A DNA stretch of 64,000 bases from Chthonomonadales bacterium (GTDB lineage: Bacteria > Armatimonadota > Chthonomonadetes > Chthonomonadales > CAJBBX01): the NCBI GenBank assembly GCA_020849275.1, contig JADLGO010000026.1, positions 1 through 64,000 on the forward strand. The letters are read 5' to 3'. Positions 1 to 7,580 of the stretch are shown here, in pieces. Numbering within the stretch: position 1 is the stretch's first letter; each line of letters begins with the position of its first letter. The position numbers and the translations under genes were made by a program. The notes beneath the pieces were generated by a model. The model was not told the origin of the DNA, made no database searches, and saw only the letters and a list, made by a program, of their open reading frames with translations.

Positions 1-60
1 AAGCTTGCCCAAAACCTCCAAACGCCGCTGTTGTCTGACGCTCAATGTGATTGTCCCCAT
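1..60 (-). CDS. Transposase, N-terminal 20 codons only (cut by window edge)
   Basis: On the minus strand, from the ATG at 60 (in-frame ATGs also at 66 and 72), the frame is open to the window edge and begins MGTITLSVRQQRRLEVLGKL. This resembles the start of helix-turn-helix DDE transposases, which commonly open with ITLS followed by a basic helix. No convincing Shine-Dalgarno sequence is visible upstream. Because only 20 residues are present, the call rests mainly on the terminal repeats directly upstream of it. Confidence 0.5.
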   Translation of the reverse strand, partial: MGTITLSVRQQRRLEVLGKL

Positions 61-74
61 ACCCATTAGCATGC

Positions 75-125
75 GGACAAAGTCCCTGAGCAATAACACC
101 GGACATATTCCCTGAGCAGTTACAC
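75..125. repeat. Two tandem 25-bp imperfect repeats, probable transposase-binding sites
   Basis: Copies at 75-99 and 101-125 share GGACA, CCCTGAGCA and ACAC blocks. They sit between the transposase start and the inferred element tip, where multiple transposase-binding repeats are found in IS21-like elements. Confidence 0.6.
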
Positions 126-234
126 GGAGCGCGCCGCCGCTTGACGCGCGCGAGCGACTCGTGATATGGTGCGAGGAGAGGCGGCGCGCCATGAGGCCGC
201 GCCGACGGGCGCGAGGCGCCGACGAGGGGAACCG

Positions 235-720
235 GTGTATTCCATCATCGGGGCGGACGGCGGCGAGTACGGTCCGGTCAGCAAGGACGTGCTCGTCCAG
301 TGGGCAGTTGACGGGCGCGTGGTCGAACGCACCACCGTGCTGGATCACGACACGGGGCGCCGTTACCTGGCGTGCGACATGGCCGAGCTCGCCGCGGTGT
401 TCGGCGGGGCGACGGCCGTGGCGCCTCCGCGCGTCGCCCAGCCGCTGGAGGTGACGCCTCCCGCCCGGCCGACGCTGCCGATGGTCTATCGCCCCCGTCG
501 CAGCCGGGCGCTCGCGGGAGTGCTGGGCATCGTCTTCGGCATGTTCGGCGTGCACCGGTTCTACCTGGGCTACACGGGCACGGGGACGATCATGCTCGCG
601 CTCACGCTGCTGACCTGTGGGCTCCTGGCGCCGGTCACGTTCGTGTGGGGGCTGGTGGAGGGCGTCCTCTGCCTGACCGGCGCCATCACGGACGCCGAGG
701 GCAACCGGCTGGGCGCCTGA
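235..720 (+). CDS. GYF-like plus TM2 domain membrane protein
   Basis: The 161-residue protein has two parts. Residues 1-45 (YSIIGADGGEYGPVSK...) look like the GYF_2/DUF4339 adaptor domain that often precedes membrane segments. Residues 88-150 form a TM2 domain: two hydrophobic helices joined by a short turn, with the typical GVHRFYLG motif near the first helix. I start it at the GTG at 235 because GAGGGGA lies about 5 bases upstream. An upstream in-frame ATG at 166 would add 23 Arg/Ala-rich residues and has no ribosome site. TM2 proteins are small inner-membrane proteins without a settled enzymatic role, so only domain identity is claimed. Confidence 0.8.
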   Translation: MYSIIGADGGEYGPVSKDVLVQWAVDGRVVERTTVLDHDTGRRYLACDMAELAAVFGGATAVAPPRVAQPLEVTPPARPTLPMVYRPRRSRALAGVLGIVFGMFGVHRFYLGYTGTGTIMLALTLLTCGLLAPVTFVWGLVEGVLCLTGAITDAEGNRLGA

Positions 721-782
721 GCCTGCCCTCTCTCCGCGATCGTGAGCAGGAATCGCCCGCTGGGGGCGTCGAATCGGCAGGC

Positions 783-1727
783 ATGTCGAAGCCCCGCATG
801 AGTCCGCTGGCGCGCAGGCACACGAGGAACGGCCTGCTCTTCTGCGCCCCCGCCATCCTCGGCCTGGTCGGCCTGACCCTCTATCCCCTGGCGGCGTCGC
901 TCTACTACAGCTTCTGCCGCTACTCGGCCCTTAAGCCGCCGCAGTGGGTGGGCCTCGGCAACTACCAGCTCATCCTGCGCGATCTGAGCCACCGTGGCCT
1001 GCTGTTCGAGGCCATCTGGAACACGGTCTACTACGCCGTGTTCGCCGTGCCGCTCGGCATCCTGGTGGCGTTCCTGCTGGCACTGCTGCTTAACCAGAAG
1101 GTGAAGGGGCAGGCGTTCTTCCGCACACTCTTCTACGTGCCGACCGTCGTGCCGATCGTGGCGTCCTCGGTGCTGTGGCTCTGGCTCCTCAACCCGCAGC
1201 ACGGAATGATCAACCTCTTCATGGACTGGACCGGGGCGAACTCGCTCCTCGCCCACCTCGGGATGAAGACGCCCATCGGCTGGCTGGCGGACCCTGCCTG
1301 GTCGAAGCCGGCGCTCATCCTGATGAGCCTGTGGGGGGTGGGAAACGCGACCGTGATCTTCCTGGCCGGCCTGCAGGGCGTGCCGGCCGAGCTCTACGAG
1401 GCGGCAGAGCTCGACGGCGCCTCCGCCGGGCAGAAGACGCGGCATGTGACCATGCCGATGGTCAGCCCGTACATCTTCTTCATGCTGGTGATGGGGTTGA
1501 TCGGCGCGTTCCAGTACTTCACGCAGGCCTGGGTGATGACCAACGGGACGGGAAGCCCGGCCAACTCCACGCTGCTCTACCCCATGTACCTGTTCCAGAA
1601 CGCGTTCCAGTTCTTCAAGATGGGCTACGCGTGCGCGATGGCCTGGCTCCTGTTCGCGGTGATCGTCGTCGCCACCGCCCTGCTGTTTCGCACCTCGGCC
1701 CGTTACGTCTACTACGGCGGGTCGTAG
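783..1727 (+). CDS. Sugar ABC transporter permease, MalF/UgpA type
   Basis: A 314-residue inner-membrane permease of the carbohydrate uptake ABC family. Six hydrophobic segments are visible, and the cytoplasmic EAA loop reads EAAELDGASAGQKTRHVTMP before PYIFF, the contact for the ATPase. The N-terminal helix (LLFCAPAILGLVGLTLYPL) is typical of MalF-type subunits. The start is the ATG at 783; longer in-frame starts overlap the previous gene in another frame. The usual second permease (MalG type) and an ATPase gene are absent nearby; a binding protein is encoded at 3292. The ATPase is probably shared from elsewhere, as is common in this family. Substrate is not predictable. Confidence 0.9.
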   Translation: MSKPRMSPLARRHTRNGLLFCAPAILGLVGLTLYPLAASLYYSFCRYSALKPPQWVGLGNYQLILRDLSHRGLLFEAIWNTVYYAVFAVPLGILVAFLLALLLNQKVKGQAFFRTLFYVPTVVPIVASSVLWLWLLNPQHGMINLFMDWTGANSLLAHLGMKTPIGWLADPAWSKPALILMSLWGVGNATVIFLAGLQGVPAELYEAAELDGASAGQKTRHVTMPMVSPYIFFMLVMGLIGAFQYFTQAWVMTNGTGSPANSTLLYPMYLFQNAFQFFKMGYACAMAWLLFAVIVVATALLFRTSARYVYYGGS

Positions 1728-1858
1728 AGAGCGCCTCGGCGCCCGCACCTCGCTCGACTGCCCCTGTTGCTTCTTTCGGCGCTCGCGGTGCGTTGGGCCG
1801 TGCGCGCCCAGCATCTCTTGCCGCGATCCCCGGACCGCCCGCCTGCCCGGCGGGCCGA

Positions 1859-1918
1859 GGATGCGTAACGCATCCGACCGGCGGCCCGTCTAATCCTGTG
1901 TGGGCATCGGGTGCCCAC
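1859..1918 (+). terminator. Two adjacent hairpins downstream of the permease gene
   Basis: GGATGCG-taa-CGCATCC (1859-1875) and GTGGGCA-tcggg-TGCCCAC (1900-1918) are perfect inverted repeats in the 259-bp gap before the next gene. Neither is followed by a T-run, so termination is only one possible role; nothing else is recognised in this gap. Confidence 0.35.
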
Positions 1919-1986
1919 GAGGGTTCCGGCGCGGCGAGCGGCCATGGCCGCGCCAGGTTCGAGGGCCGCGGGAAGGGGTGTTCGAG

Positions 1987-2724
1987 ATGGCATTCCTGTC
2001 TGGCAGGACGCTCTGGCTGAAGGTGGGCCTGGGGGCGATGCTGCTCGCGACCGGGGCGGTTGGCGCGGCGCACGCGCAGGGGGGGACCGCTGCGGCGGAT
2101 GCCGACCCTGGCGCGAAGCGGGTCAACGTTGAGTTCGAGAACGCCGACCTGCGGTACGCGCTTCGCGTGCTCTTCGACTCCGTCGGAGTCAACTTCACCA
2201 TCGGTGAGTCGGTCGGGGGCACCGTGACGGCGTCTATGCACGACGTGCCTTTCCGCGTCGCGCTCGATAACCTGTTGCGTTCGGCCTCGGCCGCTCTACC
2301 CTTCACCTACCGGGTCGTCGAGGGCATCTATACCGTGGGTGTCCGCGCGGAGACCGCTCCGCCAACGGCGGCGCTGCCGGTGACGACACCGGACCTGTCG
2401 GAGAAGCCACTGCGCACGGCCCGAATCTCGCTGCGCTACGCCGACGCCATCGAGCTCGCGTACTACCTCGGCGGCAGCGTGTTCATATCGAACCAGCGCC
2501 TGGGCTCCGGCGGCGGCTATGGCGGCTACGGTACGGGGATGGGCGGCTATGGCACCGGGTCGGGCGGCTTCGGGAACGTGTACGGTCTCGGCGGGGGCTA
2601 CGGCTCCGGCGCTGGTGGCGGGGCCTATTTCCGCGGCTATGGCTCGACCACCGGTTTCCTGAGCGGCGGCGACGGCCTCAACCGAGACGGGTTCGGGTCG
2701 GGATTCGGCGGGGTGGTTCGCTAG
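1987..2724 (+). CDS. Secreted STN (secretin N-terminal) domain protein with Gly/Tyr-rich tail
   Basis: A 245-residue exported protein. Residues 1-30 are a signal peptide ending AHA. The following segment (VNVEFENADLRYALRVLF...) matches the STN domain found at the periplasmic end of secretins and TonB receptors. A second short segment near residues 145-165 (ISLRYADAIELAYYLGG) resembles the start of a secretin N1 domain. From about residue 175 the chain becomes low-complexity Gly/Tyr/Ser (repeated GGYGTG-like units), and there is no secretin barrel. GGAAGGGG precedes the ATG at 1987. Orphan STN proteins with glycine-rich tails are known from Armatimonadota-like genomes, to my recollection. The function is unknown; it may bind envelope or secretin components. 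Confidence 0.7.
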   Translation: MAFLSGRTLWLKVGLGAMLLATGAVGAAHAQGGTAAADADPGAKRVNVEFENADLRYALRVLFDSVGVNFTIGESVGGTVTASMHDVPFRVALDNLLRSASAALPFTYRVVEGIYTVGVRAETAPPTAALPVTTPDLSEKPLRTARISLRYADAIELAYYLGGSVFISNQRLGSGGGYGGYGTGMGGYGTGSGGFGNVYGLGGGYGSGAGGGAYFRGYGSTTGFLSGGDGLNRDGFGSGFGGVVR

Positions 2725-2740
2725 CCACGCCAGGGCCCTT

Positions 2741-2774
2741 GCGCGCTGGTTCGAACCCGCCCGGACCAGCGCGT
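2741..2774 (+). terminator. Hairpin after the STN gene
   Basis: CGCGCTGGT (2742-2750) and ACCAGCGCG (2765-2773) form a perfect 9-bp stem with a 14-base loop, 17 bases after the stop codon. The loop contains TTCGAACCC, which gives a false tRNA T-arm impression. No T-run follows. Confidence 0.45.
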
Positions 2775-2776
2775 AA

Positions 2777-2811
2777 TCGGCACGCGTGCTCCTGTCGGCA
2801 CGCGTGCTCCT
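2777..2811. promoter_or_regulatory. Two tandem 17-bp repeats, each holding the palindrome GCACGCGTGC (probable operators)
   Basis: TCGGCACGCGTGCTCCT occurs at 2777-2793 and again, identically, at 2795-2811. Each copy carries the perfect 10-bp palindrome GCACGCGTGC (2780-2789 and 2798-2807), 18 bp apart. The second copy abuts the -35 hexamer. This is a typical layout for a dimeric regulator, an activator if bound just upstream of -35. The regulator is not identified. Confidence 0.6.
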
Positions 2812-2839
2812 TGACGCCGCGATCGCGCCGGGCTACAAT
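2811..2839 (+). promoter_or_regulatory. Sigma70-type promoter for the sugar-binding protein transcript
   Basis: TTGACG at 2811-2816, a 17-bp spacer and TACAAT at 2834-2839. The expected start of transcription is near 2846, which leaves about 50 bases of leader before the first likely start codon at 2898. Confidence 0.75.
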
Positions 2840-2897
2840 GGGCCATGCCGACTCTCACTGACGCCTCGGGCGCGCGCCTCGCCCGCCCTCCACGATC

Positions 2898-3329
2898 TTG
2901 CTGCCCCGTTTCGCCGCCGCCGCGCCGGCGCCTCGGGCGTCCCCGTTGAGCGGCCGCGAGGAGCGCCGCGCGCCCGACGTCCTGCTGGAGCTCGCCGACC
3001 CGGCCTGGCAGGACGGCCTGCTCGCCGTCATGGGCCTCTCGCGGCTGTCTCGGGCGTGGGCGAAGGCCGAGGTCGCGATCGGACTGGCCTGCGTGGCGGC
3101 CGGCTTGCGGCTACTCGGCGGCGCGACCGGCGAGGTGTGGGCCGGCGGGGCGCTGTTCGTGCTTGGGGGCTATCTGGCTGCCGCCGGCCATCGCAGCCAT
3201 CTCTACCAGTCGCTCAACCGGCACACGGCCTACGTGCTTCAGGCGCTGGAGGCGGCCACGCGCCCCGGCGCGGGCCCGAAGGGGAGCACCGATGCGGACG
3301 CCGGGCGGCCTGACGCGCCGGGGCGATAG
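2898..3329 (+). CDS. Small predicted membrane protein, unknown function
   Basis: A reading frame of up to 143 residues. It starts at a TTG at 2898 (another in-frame TTG at 2946 is equally possible; neither has a clear ribosome site). Two hydrophobic stretches (about residues 58-75 and 80-97, Gly/Ala/Leu-rich) predict membrane insertion. The C-terminal 38 bp overlap the start of the downstream binding-protein gene, which suggests translational coupling. It is the first gene after the promoter at 2811 and so shares control with the sugar-binding lipoprotein. No family is recognised. The overlapping arrangement and the absence of other strong frames support it being real, but the start is uncertain. 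Confidence 0.5.
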   Translation: MLPRFAAAAPAPRASPLSGREERRAPDVLLELADPAWQDGLLAVMGLSRLSRAWAKAEVAIGLACVAAGLRLLGGATGEVWAGGALFVLGGYLAAAGHRSHLYQSLNRHTAYVLQALEAATRPGAGPKGSTDADAGRPDAPGR

Positions 3330-4653
3330 GGAGGCCGGCCTGCGAACGGACGCGGCGCGCGGGCTCTACGCGCTTGCCTGCGCGGCCCTCTGCCTCGCCA
3401 TCGCTGTCGGGTGCGCGCGTGGCGGGGCCGGCGCGCCGCCGCGCGTGCGCCTCACGATCTGGAGCATGTGGACGGGGCAGGAGGAGCGCAACTTCCGCGC
3501 CGTGCTCGACATGTACGAGCGCACGCACCCGGGCGTGGAGGTAAGGAACCTGGGCGCCGTGCGCGACGACACGAAAACGGTACGCGCCATCGTGGCCGGC
3601 GTTCCGCCGGACGTGTTCACCCTCGCCGATCCCCTCTACCTTGGCCCGCTCGCCGCAAATGCGGCCGTGTATTCGCTCGACGAGCGCTTTCGCCGCGCCG
3701 GGTTGCGCGAGAGCGACTTCATCCCGGCCTCATTGAGCCAGTGCCGCTCCAGCGGCCGTCTCTATGCAATGCCCTACCTGATCGATTGCTACGCGCTCAT
3801 GTGGAACAAGGACCTGTTCCGCCAGGCCGGCCTGGACCCCGAGCGTCCGCCGGCTACGCTCAGCGAACTGCGCGACTACGCGCTGCGGCTGACCCGGCAA
3901 TCCGACGGCAACCTGACCCGGCTCGGCCTCCAGCCCCTCGGTGACGTCTATCTGCTCAACCAGGTGTTTGGCGGGAGGCTCTTCGACCCTCGGACCAACC
4001 GCGTAACGCCCGATGACCCGCCCAACGTGCGGGCGCTTGAGTGGTATGTGGATCTGGTCAACGCGATGGGGGGCTACCAGGAGGTCAACGGCTTCGCGGC
4101 GGGCTTCGGGCAGGCACAGGGCACCAACAACCCGTTCTTCGTGGGCAAGGTGGCGATGATGGTCAACGGCGAGTGGAATCCGTACTGGTGCTCGCGCTAC
4201 GCGCCGAAGCTCAACTATGGTGTGGCGCCGATGCCGCACCTGGAGGGCAGGGCGGGGGGCGCCCCGGCCACCTGGCTCGGTGGGAACATGCTTTGTATCC
4301 CGAAGGGGAGCAAGCACCCGGACGCGGCGTGGGACCTGCTGGTGTGGATGCAGAGTACGCAGGCGCAGATCGCCTTCGCGCAGGCGATGAACAACGTTCC
4401 GAACATACGTGCGTGCCTCGGCTCGTCCGCGCTGCGGGAGGGCGCCGACTACCGCCGCAAGTTCGCGTCCTTCCTCGACCTGGCCGACAGCCCCAACGGA
4501 GGGCACTTTCCCGCGCTGCCCGTGGGATACCTCTACAACAACGAGTTGAGCAACGCGCGCGACCTGGCCCTGGCCGGCGTCAAGTCGCCAGCGCAGGCGC
4601 TTCGGGACGTGCGACTCCGGGTGCAGCGGGATCTGGACCGCTACGCGCACTGA
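3292..4653 (+). CDS. Extracellular sugar-binding lipoprotein of an ABC transporter
   Basis: A 453-residue family-1 solute-binding protein. The ATG at 3292 is chosen because GAAGGGGAG lies 5-6 bases upstream. The signal peptide (LYALACAALCLAIAVGC) ends in a lipobox, so the mature protein should be lipid-anchored outside the inner membrane. The fold is indicated by LTIWSMWTGQEERNF at the mature N-terminus, by FTLADPLYLGPLA, and by the MVNGEWNPYW and GGNMLCIPKGSKHPDAAWDLL segments typical of the SBP_bac_1 family. It overlaps the preceding small membrane protein gene by 38 bp. Together with the MalF-type permease at 783 it defines a carbohydrate uptake system, although the two genes appear to be in different transcripts. 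Sugar specificity is unknown. Confidence 0.92.
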   Translation: MRTPGGLTRRGDREAGLRTDAARGLYALACAALCLAIAVGCARGGAGAPPRVRLTIWSMWTGQEERNFRAVLDMYERTHPGVEVRNLGAVRDDTKTVRAIVAGVPPDVFTLADPLYLGPLAANAAVYSLDERFRRAGLRESDFIPASLSQCRSSGRLYAMPYLIDCYALMWNKDLFRQAGLDPERPPATLSELRDYALRLTRQSDGNLTRLGLQPLGDVYLLNQVFGGRLFDPRTNRVTPDDPPNVRALEWYVDLVNAMGGYQEVNGFAAGFGQAQGTNNPFFVGKVAMMVNGEWNPYWCSRYAPKLNYGVAPMPHLEGRAGGAPATWLGGNMLCIPKGSKHPDAAWDLLVWMQSTQAQIAFAQAMNNVPNIRACLGSSALREGADYRRKFASFLDLADSPNGGHFPALPVGYLYNNELSNARDLALAGVKSPAQALRDVRLRVQRDLDRYAH

Positions 4654-4674
4654 GCGCGCCGCGGCGGGCGCCGG

Positions 4675-5967
4675 CTACCGCGCGAGCGCGCGCCACGCGA
4701 TGTCGTGGCGGTAGTGAATGCCGTCGAACGCGATCTGCTTCATCCCCGCGTAAGCGCGGCTCGCCGCTTGCGCGAGGTCTTCGCCGAGGCCCGTGACGCC
4801 CAGCACACGTCCCCCGTCGGTCAGGAGCTGTCCGTTCTGCTCCCGCGTCCCAGCGTGGAACACCAGGCAGCCCTCCGACTGCGCGGCGCGATCCAGCCCC
4901 TCGATGAGCTTGCCCGTGGCGTACTCATCGGGATAGCCCCCCGAGGCGGCAACGACGCAGACCGCCGCCTCGCGCTTCCACTGCACCGTGACGTCCTCCA
5001 GGCAGCAGTTGACCGTGGTGTGCATCAGTTCCAGCAAGTCGCTCTGCAGCAGCGGCAGCACGGCCTGGGTCTCCGGGTCGCCGAAGCGGCAGTTGAACTC
5101 GAGGGTCTTGAGCCCGTGGTCGGTGAGCATAAGGCCGGCGTAGAGGACGCCCTTGTAGGGGATGCCCAGGTCCCGAATGGCGGCGATGGCGGGCTTCAGG
5201 ACGGTCTCCACGGCCTCTGCCGCGAGTCCGTGCGGCAGCGTGGGAACGGGCGAGTAGGCGCCCATGCCGCCGGTGTTGGGCCCGCTGTCGTTGTCGAACA
5301 CGCGCTTGTGGTCCTGCGAGGGTGGCATGGCGACGACGGCCTCGCCGTCCGTGAAGGCCATGATGCTGACCTCCTCGCCCTCCAGGTGCTCCTCGACGAC
5401 GACGCGGTCGCCCGCTTGCCCGAAAACGCGGTGCACCATCATGCGCTCGATGGCCTCGTGGGCCTCCGACTCGCTGCTGGCGACCACGACGCCCTTGCCG
5501 GCGGCCAGGCCGTCCGCCTTCACGACGATGCGGAATCCCGGTTCCGGGTGGGCGGCGAAGTGCGCGCGCAGGTAGGTGTGCGCCTCCTCGGCGCGGTCGA
5601 ACGCGCGGTACTCGGCGGTTGGGATGCCGTACTTCGCCATGATCTCCTTGGCGAAGGCCTTGCTGCCCTCCAGGCGGGCGGGGTCGGTGGCGGGGCCGAA
5701 GATGGGCAGCCCGCGCGCCTCGAACCGGTCGACGATGCCGGCGATCAGGGGCGCCTCCGGGCCGACCACGGTGAGGTCGATCCGCTGGTTGGCGGCAAAG
5801 TTGGCGAGCCCCTCCAGGTCGGTGGGCTTCAGGTTAATGCACTCGGCGATCCGCTTAATGCCCGCGTTGCCCGGCGCGCAGTAGATGCGCTCAGCGCGCG
5901 GGCTCTGCGCGATCTTCCAGATCAGCGCGTGCTCGCGGCCGCCGCCGCCAACAACAAGAATGCGCAC
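4675..5967 (-). CDS. purD: Phosphoribosylamine-glycine ligase (GAR synthetase)
   Basis: A 430-residue cytosolic ATP-grasp enzyme, full length for the family (about 420-430). It joins glycine to 5-phosphoribosylamine in step two of purine synthesis. The N-terminus MRILVVGGGGREHAL is diagnostic. VKADGLAAGKGVVVA (ATP-grasp) and EFNCRFGDPETQAVLP (metal and substrate site) are all present. Translation starts at GTG (5967), preceded by GGAGG. It is the last gene of the mlaE-to-purD minus-strand run, 125 bp after dnaB, and converges with the sugar-binding protein gene. No other pur gene is in the window. Confidence 0.97.
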   Translation of the reverse strand: MRILVVGGGGREHALIWKIAQSPRAERIYCAPGNAGIKRIAECINLKPTDLEGLANFAANQRIDLTVVGPEAPLIAGIVDRFEARGLPIFGPATDPARLEGSKAFAKEIMAKYGIPTAEYRAFDRAEEAHTYLRAHFAAHPEPGFRIVVKADGLAAGKGVVVASSESEAHEAIERMMVHRVFGQAGDRVVVEEHLEGEEVSIMAFTDGEAVVAMPPSQDHKRVFDNDSGPNTGGMGAYSPVPTLPHGLAAEAVETVLKPAIAAIRDLGIPYKGVLYAGLMLTDHGLKTLEFNCRFGDPETQAVLPLLQSDLLELMHTTVNCCLEDVTVQWKREAAVCVVAASGGYPDEYATGKLIEGLDRAAQSEGCLVFHAGTREQNGQLLTDGGRVLGVTGLGEDLAQAASRAYAGMKQIAFDGIHYRHDIAWRALAR

Positions 5968-6092
5968 GGTGAAGTCCTCCGTCTACTCGGGCGCCCGCTG
6001 GCGGGCTGCCCGCCGCGCCACGGGACCGCGGCGCGCTCCGGCCGCATCGCGGCCCGAGCCCGCGGGCCGGCGCGCCGCGGGGCCCGCGCGCC

Positions 6093-7502
6093 CTAGACGC
6101 CCGCCATGTCGCGGGCAAGGTTGTCGAAGCGCGCGTAGTGCGGGTGGAAAGCCACGAGGACCTTGCCCGTGGGACCGTTGCGCTGTTTCGCCACGATGAG
6201 CTCGGCTTCCTCGACCTTGTCCTCCCCGCGTTGCCTCCGGTCCTCCTGCTGGGTCTGGTCTTCGCCGGCGCTGATGGCCTCCTTCATCTTGTAGTACGTG
6301 TCGCGATAGATGAAGACGACGACGTCGGCCTCGGCCTCGATGCTTCCGGACTCGCGCAGGTCCGAGAGCATCGGCCTCTTGTCCGGGCGCTGCTCCACGG
6401 CGCGCGAAAGCTGGGAGAGGGCGACCACGGGCACCTTCAGCTCGCGGGCAAGGCCCTTGAGCGAGCGCGCGATCTCGCTGATCTCCTGCGTGCGGTTCTC
6501 GGTGGCGCGGTGGCCGCGCATGAGCTGCAGATAGTCCACCACCACCATCCCGAGCCCGTGCTCGGCCATCAGGCGCCGGCACTTGGCGCGCATCTCCATG
6601 ACGGTGCAATCCGGGCTGTCGTCGATGTAGATGGGCGCCTCCGAGAGGATAGCGCACGTCTCGCCGACCTTGCGCCAGTCGTCCTCCTTGAGGAAGCCCG
6701 TGCGGAGCCGGTGGGCGTCCACGCGCGCCTCGGAGCAGATCATGCGCAAGCAGAGCTGCTCCTTGGACATCTCCAGGCTGAAGCAGGCGGCGGTCTGCCG
6801 GTGGCGCACGGCGGCCTGCTGCGCGATGCCGAGCGCCAGCGACGTCTTGCCCATCGATGGCCTTGCCGCGATGATGACGAGGTCGGAGGGTTGCAGGCCA
6901 GCGGTCATGTAGTTGAGGTCGTCGAACGGGGTGGCGAGGCCGGTGGTGGCCTCCTTGTTCTCGGAACGATACTCGATCTGCTCGAAAACGGAGGCCACGA
7001 GCGGGCGCATCGGGGTGAAGTAGGAGCCGATGCGCTTCTGCGCCACCGAGAACACGAGCCGCTCCGCGCGGTCGACCACCTCCGAGATGTCCTCGTACTC
7101 GCCGTGGGCGAGCGCCTGGATCTGGTGCGAGGCGTCGATGAGCCGCCGCAGGATGGCCTTCTCCTCGACGGTGTGGGCGTAGAACTCCGCGTTGGCCGCC
7201 GTCGGGACGGCGTCCATGAGGTGGACAAGGTAGGGGGTGCCTCCGACGGCGTCGAGGGCATTCTGGGCCTTGAGCTGCTCCTGGAGGGTGAGCAGGTCCA
7301 CCGGCTCGTCGCGATCCGCGAGGGCGAGAACCGCCTCGAAGATGACACGATGCGCGTCGCGGTAGAAGTCCTCCGGGCGAAGGATCTCGGCCGCCTTCTC
7401 GATGGCGGCGCGCTCGATCAGCATGGAGCCGAGTGTGGCCTGCTCCATTTCGAGGCTTTGCGGTGGGATGCGGTTAAGGGCCGCGGCGCGTTCGATGGCC
7501 AT
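6093..7502 (-). CDS. dnaB: Replicative DNA helicase DnaB
   Basis: A 469-residue hexameric 5'-3' helicase that unwinds DNA at the replication fork. The N-terminal primase-interacting domain (PPQSLEMEQATLGSML) is followed by a RecA-like core. The Walker A motif is ARPSMGKTSLALGIA, Walker B is GMVVVDYLQLM, and the late motifs VVALSQLSRAVEQR and SDLRESGSIEAEADVV are intact. There is no intein. The ATG at 7502 has AGGTG upstream. It lies 78 bp after rplI, reproducing the widespread rplI-dnaB neighbourhood, and is upstream of purD in the same run. Confidence 0.97.
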   Translation of the reverse strand: MAIERAAALNRIPPQSLEMEQATLGSMLIERAAIEKAAEILRPEDFYRDAHRVIFEAVLALADRDEPVDLLTLQEQLKAQNALDAVGGTPYLVHLMDAVPTAANAEFYAHTVEEKAILRRLIDASHQIQALAHGEYEDISEVVDRAERLVFSVAQKRIGSYFTPMRPLVASVFEQIEYRSENKEATTGLATPFDDLNYMTAGLQPSDLVIIAARPSMGKTSLALGIAQQAAVRHRQTAACFSLEMSKEQLCLRMICSEARVDAHRLRTGFLKEDDWRKVGETCAILSEAPIYIDDSPDCTVMEMRAKCRRLMAEHGLGMVVVDYLQLMRGHRATENRTQEISEIARSLKGLARELKVPVVALSQLSRAVEQRPDKRPMLSDLRESGSIEAEADVVVFIYRDTYYKMKEAISAGEDQTQQEDRRQRGEDKVEEAELIVAKQRNGPTGKVLVAFHPHYARFDNLARDMAGV

Positions 7503-7580
7503 GAGACACCTGTGGGCCGGCGTAGCGCGGGCGCCCGGGGCGCGGCGACAGAACCGTTCCCCGGGCGCCCGCGGAGCGCG

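Larger units (their letters stand above)
1..126 (-). mobile_element. Terminal fragment of an insertion sequence (IS21/IS481/ISNCY-like)
   Basis: Two imperfect 25-bp direct repeats lie at 75-99 and 101-125 (both read GGACA....CCCTGAGCA..ACAC) with a period of 26 bp. Read on the minus strand, the element begins TGTAACTGCTCAGGG close to position 125, and a transposase reading frame starts about 60 bp further in. Nested repeats at a 5'-TG end followed by an HTH-type transposase start are typical of IS21-like elements. The rest of the element lies left of the window. The family is an inference from the ends and 20 codons. Confidence 0.6.

Noticed and set aside
570-1814. Long minus-strand frame opposite the permease
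   Set aside because: Arg/His/Gln-rich antisense shadow of a GC-rich gene; the opposite strand has a recognisable permease.
2747-2759. tRNA-like GGTTCGAACCC motif
   Set aside because: It lies in the loop side of a perfect hairpin (2742-2773); no acceptor or anticodon arms can be drawn around it.
2845-2949. Short frame from the ATG at 2845 (34 codons, Pro/Arg-rich) right at the expected transcription start
   Set aside because: No ribosome site, the ATG coincides with the predicted +1, and codon usage is not protein-like; I treat it as leader sequence.
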